A stretch of 64,000 nucleotides of DNA from Sulfitobacter sp. SK012 (GCF_003352085.1 NZ_CP025804.1:4650001-4714000), one strand, 5' to 3'. Positions 18,333 to 28,238 are shown, numbered from the stretch's first letter. Notes: generated by a model from the letters alone, not told the origin. Made by a program: numbers and translations.

Positions 18333-19475
18333 ATGAACAATGTGAAAACTATTACGACTAACGATGAATATACTCAGGAGGTCTCGGCAACAGGTCCGGT
18401 TGCTGAGCTGCGGGGCGTGTCGAAAAACTATGATGACGTGCAAGCTGTCAAGAATATTGACCTGAGTATTGCTCCCGGAGAATTCCTATCGTTTCTGGGA
18501 CCATCCGGGTGCGGCAAAACAACGGCTCTGCGGATGCTTGCGGGATTTGAAACACCGTCCGAAGGCACTGTCTTGATTGACAGCAAAGACGTCTCCGGCT
18601 TTGAGGCCTACCAGCGGCCCGTCAATATGGTCTTTCAGAGTTATGCCTTGTTTCCGCATCTCACGGTCGGCCAGAACATTGCGTATGGCCTCAAACAACA
18701 GCGTCCGAAACTGGCGCGCGGCGTCATTGCGGATAAAGTTCAGCGAGTCCTCGAAACGGTCCGACTGAATGAGTTTCAGGACCGGCGCATCTGGGAAATG
18801 TCAGGTGGTCAGCAGCAGCGCGTTGCCCTTGCCCGCGCCATCGTGAATGAACCCAAACTTCTTTTGCTGGACGAACCCCTTGCCGCACTGGACCGGAAGC
18901 TGCGCAAGGAAATGCAGATTGAGCTTCAGGACCTGCAGCGCCAACTGGGTATCACCTTTGTCCTCGTGACCCATGACCAAGAAGAAGCCCTGTCACTCAG
19001 CGACCGCATCTGTGTCATGCGCGCGGGTGAAATCGTTCAGGTTGGCACGCCACGCGATCTGTATGATCACCCACAAAGTAGATACGTCGCCGATTTCGTT
19101 GGAACTTCCAATTTCTTTGAAGGCCAGATCACCACTGTTGAAGGAAAGACAGGACGGATTTCACTTGCAGATGGCGAAACCTACGACGCGGTCTGTTCAG
19201 AAGTAATGTCCGTCGGCGAAGCTGCATGTGTCAGCATCCGCCCAGAGCAAGTCCGAATGAGCAGCGCCCAGGCTGCAGGGTCGTTAAACGTGACGATCCA
19301 GAACCGGATTTTTCTCGGGGAACATACCGAATATCTCGTCCGTCACGCCCAACTTGGCAACATCGCGGTCATGACACCCCGACAATCTGACAACAGTTTG
19401 GATGCTTTGCAAAAAGGCGACACCGCGTGGATTCACTGGAACCCCGACGCGGCTTTGATTCTGAAAAATACCTAA
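18333..19475 (+). CDS. ABC transporter ATP-binding protein, polyamine/PotA type
   Basis: 380 residues. It has Walker A GPSGCGKTT at 56-64, a Q-loop in VFQSYALFPHLT, the signature MSGGQQQR, Walker B LLLLDEPLAALD, the H-loop in VTHDQEEALS, and a C-terminal TOBE domain containing the SIRPEQVRM block. This is the architecture of importer ATPases such as PotA. It is first in the operon ATPase - binding protein - permease - permease - SDR - SDR. The specific substrate cannot be read from the ATPase. Confidence 0.92.
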   Translation: MNNVKTITTNDEYTQEVSATGPVAELRGVSKNYDDVQAVKNIDLSIAPGEFLSFLGPSGCGKTTALRMLAGFETPSEGTVLIDSKDVSGFEAYQRPVNMVFQSYALFPHLTVGQNIAYGLKQQRPKLARGVIADKVQRVLETVRLNEFQDRRIWEMSGGQQQRVALARAIVNEPKLLLLDEPLAALDRKLRKEMQIELQDLQRQLGITFVLVTHDQEEALSLSDRICVMRAGEIVQVGTPRDLYDHPQSRYVADFVGTSNFFEGQITTVEGKTGRISLADGETYDAVCSEVMSVGEAACVSIRPEQVRMSSAQAAGSLNVTIQNRIFLGEHTEYLVRHAQLGNIAVMTPRQSDNSLDALQKGDTAWIHWNPDAALILKNT

Positions 19476-19508
19476 GACTAAAACCCACCCAACAAGGAGA
19501 ACTGAACA

Positions 19509-20666
19509 ATGTCAGATGATACCCAAATCACTAAGAAGAAGTTCATGGAGGAGCTGCGGAGCTATCAGAAAGGCTCTGTCACGCGACGGCATTTCCTTGG
19601 CGTTACCGGATTGGGAGCGGCCTCAGCCGTAATGGGGACCGCCCTGCCAGGTCTCCGCGCAAGCCCGGCCTTTGCAGCAGGTGATATTGGTGATCGTGTT
19701 GTCCTTGCCACTTGGCCAAACTACCATGATCAAGCGAACTTTGACATGTTCACAGACAAAACCGGCGCGTTTCTACAGGTGAATGTCTTTGGCTCGAATG
19801 AAGAAATGCTCGCAAAGCTTCAGGCCGGTGGCAGCGGATGGGATGTCTATGTGCCCACCAACTACACAATCACAACGTATGTTGAAGAAGGGCTTATCGA
19901 GCCTCTTGATGTCTCCAAACTGCCAAACTACGACGCCAGCGCATTTGATCCGCGCTTTGCAGATGCCGGCACAGTCGACGGTGTTCTGTATGCAGTGCCA
20001 AAGAACTGGGGCACTACTGGGTTTGCGTTGAACACCAGCCATACCGGCGGCAAGGCCATGGACAGCTGGAAAGATTTCTTTGATCGTACGATGGACGATT
20101 TCTCCGGCCGCACGATGGTCCATGACTATCAGTTGACCACCATTGGTGCCGCGCTGAATTACCATGGATATTCCTTTAATTCAGTCGATGAGAAGGAACT
20201 CGCGGATGCGGAAAAACTGCTGATTGATGTCAAACCACATCTCTTTGCAATTTCCTCAGATTATCAACCTTCGATGCGGTCAGGCGATGCTTGGATGACG
20301 ATCTGCTGGACTGGTGACGGCAAGCAGTTGAACACCGACATCCCGGATATTCAGTACATTCTGGGGAAAGAGGGCGGCGAGCTGTGGAGCGACTATTACG
20401 CGATCCCTAAGGGCGCACCACATACCGAAGCGGCCTATGCTCTGATCAACTTCATGCTCGATCCGGAAGTGAACGCACGCGAAGTGCTAGCGCACGGATA
20501 TCCTGTTGCAGACAGCCGCACGAACGCATTGCTGCCAGAAGAAATGCTGAACGATCCGATCCTCTACCCGGCAGCGGAACTATTGAACGCACTTGAATTT
20601 GGCGCAGCGGCCACGCTTACGGATCCCAATCGGGCCGAGTTGATGGCACGTTTCAAGTCAGCTTGA
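19509..20666 (+). CDS. Tat-exported substrate-binding protein, spermidine/putrescine (PotD) type
   Basis: 385 residues behind an AAGGAGA site. The N-terminus carries a twin-arginine motif TRRHFLG (R26-R27), a hydrophobic stretch and an alanine-rich cleavage region near residue 57 (SPAFAA), so it is exported folded by the Tat system. The mature part has the PotD-type start VVLATWPNYHD and SGWDVYVPTNYTI. It serves the two permeases downstream. Polyamine-type is a family statement; the ligand could be another amine or acid. Confidence 0.9.
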   Translation: MSDDTQITKKKFMEELRSYQKGSVTRRHFLGVTGLGAASAVMGTALPGLRASPAFAAGDIGDRVVLATWPNYHDQANFDMFTDKTGAFLQVNVFGSNEEMLAKLQAGGSGWDVYVPTNYTITTYVEEGLIEPLDVSKLPNYDASAFDPRFADAGTVDGVLYAVPKNWGTTGFALNTSHTGGKAMDSWKDFFDRTMDDFSGRTMVHDYQLTTIGAALNYHGYSFNSVDEKELADAEKLLIDVKPHLFAISSDYQPSMRSGDAWMTICWTGDGKQLNTDIPDIQYILGKEGGELWSDYYAIPKGAPHTEAAYALINFMLDPEVNAREVLAHGYPVADSRTNALLPEEMLNDPILYPAAELLNALEFGAAATLTDPNRAELMARFKSA

Positions 20667-20689
20667 ACTAAGAAAGAGAGCGGCAGCAC

Positions 20690-21541
20690 ATGACACAGCG
20701 CACAAGAAACTGGCTTCTAGTCGCCCCTGCGGGCACTTGGTTGTTGGTCATGCTGGTGCTGCCACTCTCAGTCGTCTTTATTTTCAGCTTTGGCGAGCGC
20801 GCGCCTTCAGGCGGCTATGTGCCTGCATTCACATTTGAGCAATACGCCAATCTTCCAGCGCGGTTCACAGCTTTCAAAAATACGTTGATGCTCGCACCAC
20901 TGGGGACGTTGGCTGCACTGATAATCGCCTATCCCTTGGCCTATCAGCTTGCAGTACATACCAGTGACAAATGGAAAACTCTGCTGCTTGTGCTGGTGAT
21001 TGTGCCTTTCTGGACCTCAATCTTAATCCGCAGCTATGCATGGATCTTCATCTTAGGCGGGCGCGGTATACCCGCTTTGCTCGACATTGTGGGGGTTGAG
21101 GACGTGCGCCTGATCAATACGTCCTTCGCCGTGCTGGTCGGCATCATTTATGGTTACCTGCCGCTGATGGTCTTTCCGATCTATGTCAGCCTTGACCGCC
21201 TAGACAAACGCCTGCTTGAAGCGTCTTCGGACCTAGGCGCGCACCCCTTTTCAACCTTCCTGAAGGTGACATTGCCGATGTCTATCTCGGGCATTGCGAC
21301 GGGCTGTATGTTGGTCTTCATCCTCTTGATGGGTGAGTTTTTGATCCCGGCTCTATTGGGCGGAGGCAAGGTATTCTTTGTAGGCAATGCACTGGTTGAT
21401 CTGTTCTTGCAATCACGCAACTGGGCCTACGGTTCCGCTGTGGCGGTGATGCTGATCGTGATCATGCTTGTGACTGTCACCCTTTATATGCGTCTGATTT
21501 CGCGGCTGAATGGTCAGCGCGAAGACGCACCGCTAATGTGA
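20690..21541 (+). CDS. ABC transporter permease, PotB type
   Basis: 283 residues with six predicted membrane segments. The binding-protein-dependent permease EAA loop is LLEASSDLGAHPFSTFLKV, which contacts the ATPase. TSILIRSYAWIFILG is the conserved PotB/PotH segment. An AAAGAGAG site lies upstream, and the gene is 23 bp from the binding-protein gene. It pairs with the following permease. Confidence 0.92.
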   Translation: MTQRTRNWLLVAPAGTWLLVMLVLPLSVVFIFSFGERAPSGGYVPAFTFEQYANLPARFTAFKNTLMLAPLGTLAALIIAYPLAYQLAVHTSDKWKTLLLVLVIVPFWTSILIRSYAWIFILGGRGIPALLDIVGVEDVRLINTSFAVLVGIIYGYLPLMVFPIYVSLDRLDKRLLEASSDLGAHPFSTFLKVTLPMSISGIATGCMLVFILLMGEFLIPALLGGGKVFFVGNALVDLFLQSRNWAYGSAVAVMLIVIMLVTVTLYMRLISRLNGQREDAPLM

Positions 21542-21547
21542 GGTCCT

Positions 21548-22360
21548 ATGCGCATCTACGCCATATGTGTCTACGTTTTCCTCTACACCCCCATCGCCAT
21601 CATTGCGCTGTTCAGTTTCAGCGCAGGCCGGAGTGCAAGCCAACTCGAGGGCCTGTCTGTCAAATGGTATGGTCGCGCCCTTAACAATCCGTTTGTGATG
21701 GATGCACTTGGCAACAGCCTGTTTGTAGCCTTCGTTTCCGCGACACTCGCCAGCATTTTAGGAACATTAGCAGCAGTCGGGTTACAGGGCATTCGTGGGC
21801 CAGCCCGCGCATTTTTTGATGCACTCATTTACATCGCGGTGATGATCCCTGGCATCGTGATTGGCATCGCGACACTCATTGCCTTGGTATCTGTCTTCGG
21901 CTTCATAAACCCGTGGCTCGCCGCGATGTGGCCAGAGGGCGAAGCCGCGCCACAATTATCGATGGGCATGGGGTCACTGATAGCTGCGCACACCATGTTC
22001 ACCCTCGCGCTTGTTATCATCATCGTGCGCGCCCGTCTTGCAGGGTTAGAAGGCGCGTTGAACGAGGCATCAGCCGACCTTTACGCCACGCCCTTTGGCA
22101 CTTTCCGCCAAATCACATTGCCTCTGATCGCACCTGCGATCCTTGCAGGGTTCCTGCTGAGTTTCACGTTTAGCTTTGACGATTTCATCATCGCCTTCTT
22201 CGTGGCTGGATCGGAAACGACACTGCCCATTTATATCTTTTCCTCCATCCGCCGGGGCATCACCCCTGAGGTCAATGCCATCGGTACCATGGTCATGGTT
22301 GCGTCATTGATCATGCTCGTCATCGCGCAACTAATTCTCAGGCGTGGTGCCAAACGATGA
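21548..22360 (+). CDS. ABC transporter permease, PotC type
   Basis: 270 residues, six membrane segments. The EAA loop is LNEASADLYATPFGTFRQI, followed by the PotC-typical FSFDDFIIAFFVAG and YIFSSIRRGITPEVNAI. It starts 6 bp after the PotB-type gene and completes the importer. Confidence 0.92.
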   Translation: MRIYAICVYVFLYTPIAIIALFSFSAGRSASQLEGLSVKWYGRALNNPFVMDALGNSLFVAFVSATLASILGTLAAVGLQGIRGPARAFFDALIYIAVMIPGIVIGIATLIALVSVFGFINPWLAAMWPEGEAAPQLSMGMGSLIAAHTMFTLALVIIIVRARLAGLEGALNEASADLYATPFGTFRQITLPLIAPAILAGFLLSFTFSFDDFIIAFFVAGSETTLPIYIFSSIRRGITPEVNAIGTMVMVASLIMLVIAQLILRRGAKR

Positions 22361-22387
22361 TCCTTACCGCTACGAAAGGAATATGTT

Positions 22388-23146
22388 TTGCTTCTTAAAA
22401 ACAAAGTCGCCTTTGTCACTGGCGCAGGATCCGGCATTGGTGCTGCAGGCGCGCAAGCGATGGCGCGTGAAGGGGCATATGTCTTTGTCACAGACCGCGA
22501 CCTAAAATCCGCACAGGCTTTGGTACAATCCTTAGATGTCGAAGGATGCGCCGCCGAAGCAATCCAACTGGATGTTACCGACGACGAGGCACTGACCGCA
22601 GCGATCACACATGCGGCACACGTCAAAGGCCGATTAGATATCCTGCATTCCCACGCGGGCCTTCAAATCGAAGGCAAACTCGAGGATGTGGCGGTTGCCG
22701 ATTTGGACGCGTCATGGGCCCTGAACGTGCGTGCACATTTTGTCGCCGCACAGGCCGCAATCACCCCCATGCGCGCCCAAGGTGGTGGAAGCGTTATCAT
22801 CACGTCCTCAAATTCTGGGGTGCAATATGACCGCGAGATGATCGCTTATGCCACGACCAAGCACGCTGTGTTGGCAATGACGCGCCAAATGGCGGCCGAC
22901 TACGCCAAGGAAAACATACGATTTAACGCGCTCTGCCCGGGCTTTATCGACACGCCTTTCAACCGCGGGTTTGAGATTCAGATGGGCGGGCGCCGAAAGC
23001 TAGATGAATATGTCGAAACCACAATACCGATGGGGCGTTTTGGAACCGTAGAAGAGATCGCCAACGCGATCGTGTTCCTTGCATCAGGTAACTCATCCTT
23101 CATGACGGGGCATGCTTTGGTCATCGACGGCGGCGAATGTATTTGA
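22388..23146 (+). CDS. SDR-family oxidoreductase (first of a pair)
   Basis: 252 residues. The start is taken as TTG 22388: a GAAAGGA site lies 7-8 bases upstream, and the nearby ATG 22383 is in another frame. It has cofactor motif TGAGSGIG at 11-18, catalytic Ser in VIITSSNSG, Tyr and Lys in YATTKHA, and the C-terminal GHALVIDGG. An unusual HSHAG replaces the usual NNAG. It sits 27 bp after the importer permease, so it probably acts on the imported compound. Confidence 0.87.
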   Translation: MLLKNKVAFVTGAGSGIGAAGAQAMAREGAYVFVTDRDLKSAQALVQSLDVEGCAAEAIQLDVTDDEALTAAITHAAHVKGRLDILHSHAGLQIEGKLEDVAVADLDASWALNVRAHFVAAQAAITPMRAQGGGSVIITSSNSGVQYDREMIAYATTKHAVLAMTRQMAADYAKENIRFNALCPGFIDTPFNRGFEIQMGGRRKLDEYVETTIPMGRFGTVEEIANAIVFLASGNSSFMTGHALVIDGGECI

Positions 23147-23181
23147 ACGGGCAATAGGCCCTGATCGAGAGGAACCATCAA

Positions 23182-23964
23182 ATGAGCGAGACATCCAGAG
23201 GCCGACTTGTTGGGAAAACAGCCGTCATTACTGGAGGTGCTGCAGGCATCGGGCGCGCGACTTCCCTTATGTTCGCGCGTGAAGGCGCGCGGGTGGTCAT
23301 CATCGATATTCAGGAGCATGCAGGCAAAGAAACCGTGGAAATGATTGAGCAAGCCGGTGGCACAGGGCACTTTTATCATGCCGACGTTTCCAAATCGAAG
23401 GAAGTCGACGGAGCATTTGATGCCATCAAAGCCGACATCGGAGCCTATGATATTCTCTTTAACCACGCAGGTACCATCATCGTCAAACCCCTGCACGAAT
23501 CCACGGAAGAGGATTACGATCGACTAATGGACATAAATGTTCGTTCCGCGTTTCTGGTGTGCCGCCGTGCATTGCCGGAAATGGTTTCGAATGGCGGTGG
23601 CTCGGTTGTCATCACAGCCTCCATCGCCTCGGAACTCGGATATGCACTTGAAGCGTTATACTGCATGTCCAAAGGCGCTGTCCTTCAACTGGCCCGCACT
23701 ATTGCCGTGGAATACCGTGAGCAAGGCATTCGCTGTAACGCTGTCTGCCCGGGGTTTGTTAAAACTGCACATGGCTTACGCGAGATTGCGGAGCTTGATG
23801 ATGCTGGCCAAACTTGGGAGGATGGCGATCTAGTCGCCACACAGGGCCGTATCTGCGAGCCGGAAGAAGTGGCAACGGCAGTAACATTTCTCGCCTCAGA
23901 TGATGCGAGCTTCGTCAATGGACATGCGCTCTATGTTGACAATGGATGGTACACGAAAGGGTGA
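23182..23964 (+). CDS. SDR-family oxidoreductase (second of a pair)
   Basis: 260 residues behind an AGAGGA site. It has the TGGAAGIG motif at 17-24, IDIQEHAG with an Asp that favours NAD(H), the catalytic Ser in VITASIASE, Tyr/Lys in YCMSKGA, and NGHALYVDNGWY at the end. As in its neighbour, the NNAG block is altered (FNHAG). The two paralogues at the end of a transport operon suggest two oxidation/reduction steps on the imported substrate. The product is unassigned. The 270 bp that follow hold no supported gene. Confidence 0.87.
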   Translation: MSETSRGRLVGKTAVITGGAAGIGRATSLMFAREGARVVIIDIQEHAGKETVEMIEQAGGTGHFYHADVSKSKEVDGAFDAIKADIGAYDILFNHAGTIIVKPLHESTEEDYDRLMDINVRSAFLVCRRALPEMVSNGGGSVVITASIASELGYALEALYCMSKGAVLQLARTIAVEYREQGIRCNAVCPGFVKTAHGLREIAELDDAGQTWEDGDLVATQGRICEPEEVATAVTFLASDDASFVNGHALYVDNGWYTKG

Positions 23965-24235
23965 GTTTTCGGCGATACAATCGGCCAGCTTGCACTTTGA
24001 GCCGTTAGTTGCTTCCCCTCAATTCGCAGTCTGCCACGGCGATGAAAGGGACCGGCCATGTGCTCAAATTCCGACAGTTACTTGGTCAACGCCGTCATTT
24101 TTCTCATCGGGGATGTCGAAGCGCCGGGGTTCATGAACGTGTAAAATGGACACTGCTCAAAGCATGATCGACTACACCGAAGATCGCTTCGATAAATTGA
24201 GTCCAATGTGATATTTTTCGCGGGTATCGCGAACA

Positions 24236-24871
24236 TCAGCAGTGGATGACCTGAAAGACATCTGATCCTGCCGCGACCGCGGCGCGCACACCTTCTGCAG
24301 AATCTTCAATGACCAGCGTTTTGGCCGCCGGGAACCCCAATTTTTGGATCGCGCGAGTAAAGATGTCGGGGGCTGGTTTTGCAGGAAGATCATCAGAGAC
24401 TGAAACAACGAGGTCGAAATACCCCAGTAAGTTGATCGCCTGCAAGGAGGCGGTTGCGACTTCAACTTCCGCATTGGTTCCCACTGCCAGTGGATGCGAC
24501 TGGCCAATCGTTTGAACAAGCTCAACCGTTGCGACAATGGGCGACACTTCAGTTGCCGTGCTGATAAACGCATCAATGCTCTGCCGAGTCGCCAAGTGAA
24601 CGTCAAAAGGTCCCGACACATCCGCCGAGAAGGCCGACAGGAGTGACTGGCGGTCAAGGCCTGTTCGGTGTGCATACCAGCGGCGATTCAAGTCATACCC
24701 CTGCGCGCGCACGGCGGCCTGAAATGATTTAAAATGAGTTTCGCTGCTGTCGACCAACGTCCCGTCACAGTCAAAAATCACCGCGCGGTAACCGCCCGCG
24801 ATGATCTCCGAGTGCCAGTTCTTTGACGAGACCCGTCGCTGGACTCCACCGGAAAACAGGATGCTATCCAT
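24236..24871 (-). CDS. HAD-family hydrolase, beta-phosphoglucomutase-like
   Basis: 211 residues. HAD motif I is FDCDGTLVD with nucleophile D34 and acid D36; motif II is VGTNAEV-like; motif III/IV is KPAPDIFTRAIQKLG then VIEDSAEGVRAA. The cap is the small helical type of phosphatases and beta-phosphoglucomutases. It is the last gene of the minus-strand importer operon, about 20 bp behind the ATPase gene. An intracellular phosphatase beside an AfuA-type importer fits uptake of a phosphorylated compound, but this is inference. GGAGG lies 12 bases before ATG 24871, a rather long spacing. Confidence 0.8.
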   Translation of the reverse strand: MDSILFSGGVQRRVSSKNWHSEIIAGGYRAVIFDCDGTLVDSSETHFKSFQAAVRAQGYDLNRRWYAHRTGLDRQSLLSAFSADVSGPFDVHLATRQSIDAFISTATEVSPIVATVELVQTIGQSHPLAVGTNAEVEVATASLQAINLLGYFDLVVSVSDDLPAKPAPDIFTRAIQKLGFPAAKTLVIEDSAEGVRAAVAAGSDVFQVIHC

Positions 24872-24891
24872 GGTAAACCAACGCCTCCATT

Positions 24892-25953
24892 CTATGCTGC
24901 CACAAGACGTGAAAGGCCTGCGTCAAATTGAATTGCAACGGTGTCACCTTGTGCGAATGGTTTCTCCGTCACGCCAGTGATAACCAAGAGTGATCCGATT
25001 GGACTTTCCACCGTGTATTGAATTTCTTTGCCGAGGTAGGCCGCGTAGCTGACCTCTCCTTTGATTCCGGGTTGATCGGCGGTCGCCAGATGCAAATTAT
25101 GGGGTCTCAGAACCATTTTGGCTTTACCTTTTTGCAGCGCACCGTCACGGACTTGATATTTCTCACTTCCCAAAATCACTGTGGCTTTGCCATTTGAAAC
25201 GCTCTCAATTTCGCAGTCTGCTAAATTAGCATCTCCGATGAAGTCCGCGATGAAGGCAGAACTCGGCGTCTCGTAGAGGTCGTTCGGCGAACCTTCTTGA
25301 GCGATCTCGGCATTTTTCATCACGATAATGCGGTCTGATACAGCCATCGCCTCTTCTTGATCGTGGGTCACATAGACTGCGGTCAGGCCAAGGCGTTGCT
25401 GAATTTGGCGGATTTCTTCGCGGACGTGGCGGCGCAGTTTCGCGTCAAGATTTGAGAGTGGTTCGTCCAGCAGCAGAACTTCAGGTTCCAAGACAATGGC
25501 GCGCGCGACGGCAACGCGTTGTTGTTGGCCGCCAGACAACTCACTCGGCAAGCGATCGCCAAATCCTGACAGGCCAACCAATTCCAGTCCATGCTCCGCT
25601 TTTTCCGCCGCTTCTGCTTTGGGCATTGATTTGACGGTTAAGCCGTAGGCGACGTTTTGGCGTACCGTCATGTGTGGGAATAATGCGTAAGATTGGAACA
25701 CCATCGATACTTTGCGGTAAGTGGCCGTCAGATGAGTTACGTCTTCGCCACCGATATGAATGCTGCCAGATGTCGCCAACTCAAGCCCTGCAATCAAGCG
25801 CAACGTCGTGGTTTTGCCGCATCCCGATGGGCCCAGCAGGGTGACAAGCTTGCCAGGATCAATAATTAGATCAAGGCTCTTGAGTGCAGTGACCTCGCCA
25901 AATTTCTTGACGACGCCCTCAAAGCGCACGGAACCAGGGGTGGATTTTGTCAT
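24892..25953 (-). CDS. ABC transporter ATP-binding protein (AfuC/FbpC type)
   Basis: 353 residues. Walker A GPSGCGKTT at 41-49, Q-loop FQSYALFPHMT, signature LSGGQQQR, Walker B LLLDEPLSNLD, H-loop VTHDQEEAMA, and a TOBE-type C-terminal domain. ATG 25953 is preferred because GGAGAG lies 7 bases upstream; a longer frame from 25983 would overlap the permease stop. It energises the double-length permease encoded just upstream. Confidence 0.9.
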   Translation of the reverse strand: MTKSTPGSVRFEGVVKKFGEVTALKSLDLIIDPGKLVTLLGPSGCGKTTTLRLIAGLELATSGSIHIGGEDVTHLTATYRKVSMVFQSYALFPHMTVRQNVAYGLTVKSMPKAEAAEKAEHGLELVGLSGFGDRLPSELSGGQQQRVAVARAIVLEPEVLLLDEPLSNLDAKLRRHVREEIRQIQQRLGLTAVYVTHDQEEAMAVSDRIIVMKNAEIAQEGSPNDLYETPSSAFIADFIGDANLADCEIESVSNGKATVILGSEKYQVRDGALQKGKAKMVLRPHNLHLATADQPGIKGEVSYAAYLGKEIQYTVESPIGSLLVITGVTEKPFAQGDTVAIQFDAGLSRLVAA

Positions 25954-25979
25954 AGGTCTCTCCAGTAATTGGCCTGGTT

Positions 25980-28145
25980 TCAAGCCGTGGTTTGGACGCG
26001 ATCAGTACGACGCAAGCGCCGTGATCCGACAAGAAGTTGAAGCAGCAAAATTACAGCAAGCATGGTGACGATGAGGACGGCTGAGTAGGCAATCGCCAGC
26101 CCGAATTCACCGTTCTCTACCCGTCCAACAATAAAGGACGTCGCCATGTTGTGCTTGGCGCTGACCAAGAAGATCACAGCACTGACGGAGGTGATCGCAC
26201 GCACAAAGCTGTAAGTTAGAGCGGCCAATATCGCCGGTCCCATCAAGGGCAGGATCACGCGCCGCACCGTTGTAAAGCTATTGGCTCCCAACGTGATTGA
26301 GGCCTCATCGAGGCTTTTGTCCAATTGTGACATGGCGGCAATGCCACCGCGGACACCGACGGGCATGTTACGGAACACAAACACAATGATTAGGATGATA
26401 CTTGTCCCGGTCAGTTCAATCGGTGGAAAGTTAAAGGCCATGATGTAGCTGACACCGATCACGGTGCCGGGGATGGCAAAGCTGAGCATAGTTGAGAACT
26501 CAAACAACTCTTTGCCCACGAATTTTTGACGTACCAAAAGATAGGCAGTTGAGAGCCCGACCAGCGCGGTTAGTGGGGCGGCAATCGATGATATTGTTAG
26601 CGTGGTAAAGTAACTATCCCAAGCCACGCCGGAAAGCCGCCCAGTTGAGAAGTCGACCCCAAAGGCGCGGATGTAATGGGCGAAAGTAAAGCTGTGATCG
26701 TATCCCCAAAGTTTCACAAAACTGCCGAAAACGATCATCGAATACACCACGGCTGTAAGCGCAGCCCACGGCAATGCAGTGCCGTAACACAGTGTTTTGA
26801 CCATCGGGCTAAGCGATGCGTTCTGGCCGGAATCAGCCTTACCCGTGATCGTCGCATAGGATTTTTTGCCCAACCACATCCGCTGAAGAAGGAAGGCTGA
26901 CAGCGTGAGCGTCAAAAGCGCAATAGCAAGAATGGCAGCTTTGGCTGGGTCAGCGACAGCTCCGACAATTGCGAAATAAATCTCGGTTGACAGCACCGAA
27001 TACCCACCGCCCAATACTAATGGGTTCCCAAAATCGGCAAGGCTTTCGATGAATCCTAGCAAGAATGCGTTTGCCAAACCGGGGCGCATTAACGGCAAGG
27101 ACACATAGCGAAAGGTCTGCCAACGGTCCGCGTCAAGTGTCTGGGATGCTTCCTCCATTGAGGGGCTGACACCTTGCACGACGCCGATTAGCACCAGAAA
27201 TGCTATTGGGGTGAAGGATAGCAGCTGCGCAAAATACACACCCCAGAAACCGTACAGCCAGCGGGTTTTTTCCATCCCAAACAGATCTGCTGCAAAATCC
27301 GTGACAGTACCGTTTCGGCCAAAGAGTAGTATCAACGCAAGGCCGATCACGAAGGGCGGTGTGATGATTGGGATCACCGTGAGGATCCGCAATAATTTCT
27401 TGGCGCGAAAATCGGTGCGGGTGAAAATCAGCGCGAAAGACAGACCTAGGAGTGTTGTGCCTACGCCCGTCAGAACGGCTAGAAACAGTGAATTGACGGC
27501 CACACCGCAGGAACGGTCCGAGGCGAGGCACCGAAGCCCCCAGATGTCACTGCTAAAGAACCGTGGGAAAAAACTGGTCAAGTTGTAGCCGTTTTCAACC
27601 TCAAACGCGCGGACCAAAATGTGCATAACAGGGAAGAATACAAAGACACCGACAAGCGCGATGATCAGCCCGATCGTGCTGACCACAAACGCGTCGCCAC
27701 GACCTTTTCCAGATTGGGACATTGAAACGGTCAGGGCGAACAATAGCCCCGCGATGCAAACAGCAGCACCAACGCCCATCGCGGATTGACCAGCATTGAT
27801 GGTTTCACCTGTGAGCAAATCTTCGAGAACACGCGGCCCAGCGCGAACGATCACCAAACCCTGCAACGCGACCCAAACAAGTCCAAGCGCAGCCAATGCC
27901 AGAGTATTTTTGGCGCGAGCCACAGGTCTTTTTGAGGTGAGCACAACAGCTAAAGCTGCTGCCAACAAAAGACCAATCGGTGCCAACCACCAATGACCTG
28001 CAGAGATTACAAGCGAGAGGCCGCTTGAAGGCTCCGAATCCGTTAGCCATTCGAAGGAGAAAAAGCCAGCGTCCGTCATATGCCAAGGCAGCAAGGCAAA
28101 GCCAACAAGCCCAGCGACGAGCCAGAACAGAACCGTTCGTTTCAT
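25980..28145 (-). CDS. ABC transporter permease, fused double-domain (AfuB/FbpB type)
   Basis: 721 residues, twice the usual size, with two binding-protein-dependent permease domains in one chain. Each half carries an EAA loop: MEEASQTLDADRWQTFRYV and LDEASITLGANSFTTVRRV. About 12 membrane helices plus an N-terminal set of extra helices are predicted. Fused permeases are usual for the Fe3+/AfuB family. The gene lies between the binding-protein and ATPase genes. A hairpin separates it from the binding-protein gene. Confidence 0.92.
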   Translation of the reverse strand: MKRTVLFWLVAGLVGFALLPWHMTDAGFFSFEWLTDSEPSSGLSLVISAGHWWLAPIGLLLAAALAVVLTSKRPVARAKNTLALAALGLVWVALQGLVIVRAGPRVLEDLLTGETINAGQSAMGVGAAVCIAGLLFALTVSMSQSGKGRGDAFVVSTIGLIIALVGVFVFFPVMHILVRAFEVENGYNLTSFFPRFFSSDIWGLRCLASDRSCGVAVNSLFLAVLTGVGTTLLGLSFALIFTRTDFRAKKLLRILTVIPIITPPFVIGLALILLFGRNGTVTDFAADLFGMEKTRWLYGFWGVYFAQLLSFTPIAFLVLIGVVQGVSPSMEEASQTLDADRWQTFRYVSLPLMRPGLANAFLLGFIESLADFGNPLVLGGGYSVLSTEIYFAIVGAVADPAKAAILAIALLTLTLSAFLLQRMWLGKKSYATITGKADSGQNASLSPMVKTLCYGTALPWAALTAVVYSMIVFGSFVKLWGYDHSFTFAHYIRAFGVDFSTGRLSGVAWDSYFTTLTISSIAAPLTALVGLSTAYLLVRQKFVGKELFEFSTMLSFAIPGTVIGVSYIMAFNFPPIELTGTSIILIIVFVFRNMPVGVRGGIAAMSQLDKSLDEASITLGANSFTTVRRVILPLMGPAILAALTYSFVRAITSVSAVIFLVSAKHNMATSFIVGRVENGEFGLAIAYSAVLIVTMLAVILLLQLLVGSRRLRRTDRVQTTA

Positions 28146-28170
28146 ATCAAGTCCAGTGAATTAGGAGAGA

Positions 28171-28196
28171 GGGTGCCCCTACAAGAAAGGGCACCC
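28171..28196 (-). terminator. Intercistronic hairpin after the binding-protein gene
   Basis: GGGTGCCC and GGGCACCC form an exact 8-bp GC-rich stem with a 10-nt loop, between the binding-protein stop (28239) and the permease start (28145). No U-run follows, so it is more likely a 3' stabilising or attenuating hairpin that keeps the binding protein more abundant than the permease. Confidence 0.6.
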
Positions 28197-28238
28197 AATG
28201 GTCGGCATCACCAAATCAGGCAACGCTGACAGAGAGGC

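Noticed and set aside
24030..24235. Stretch after the SDR pair suspected as an insertion-sequence remnant.
   Set aside because: No terminal repeats, target duplication or transposase residues could be shown.
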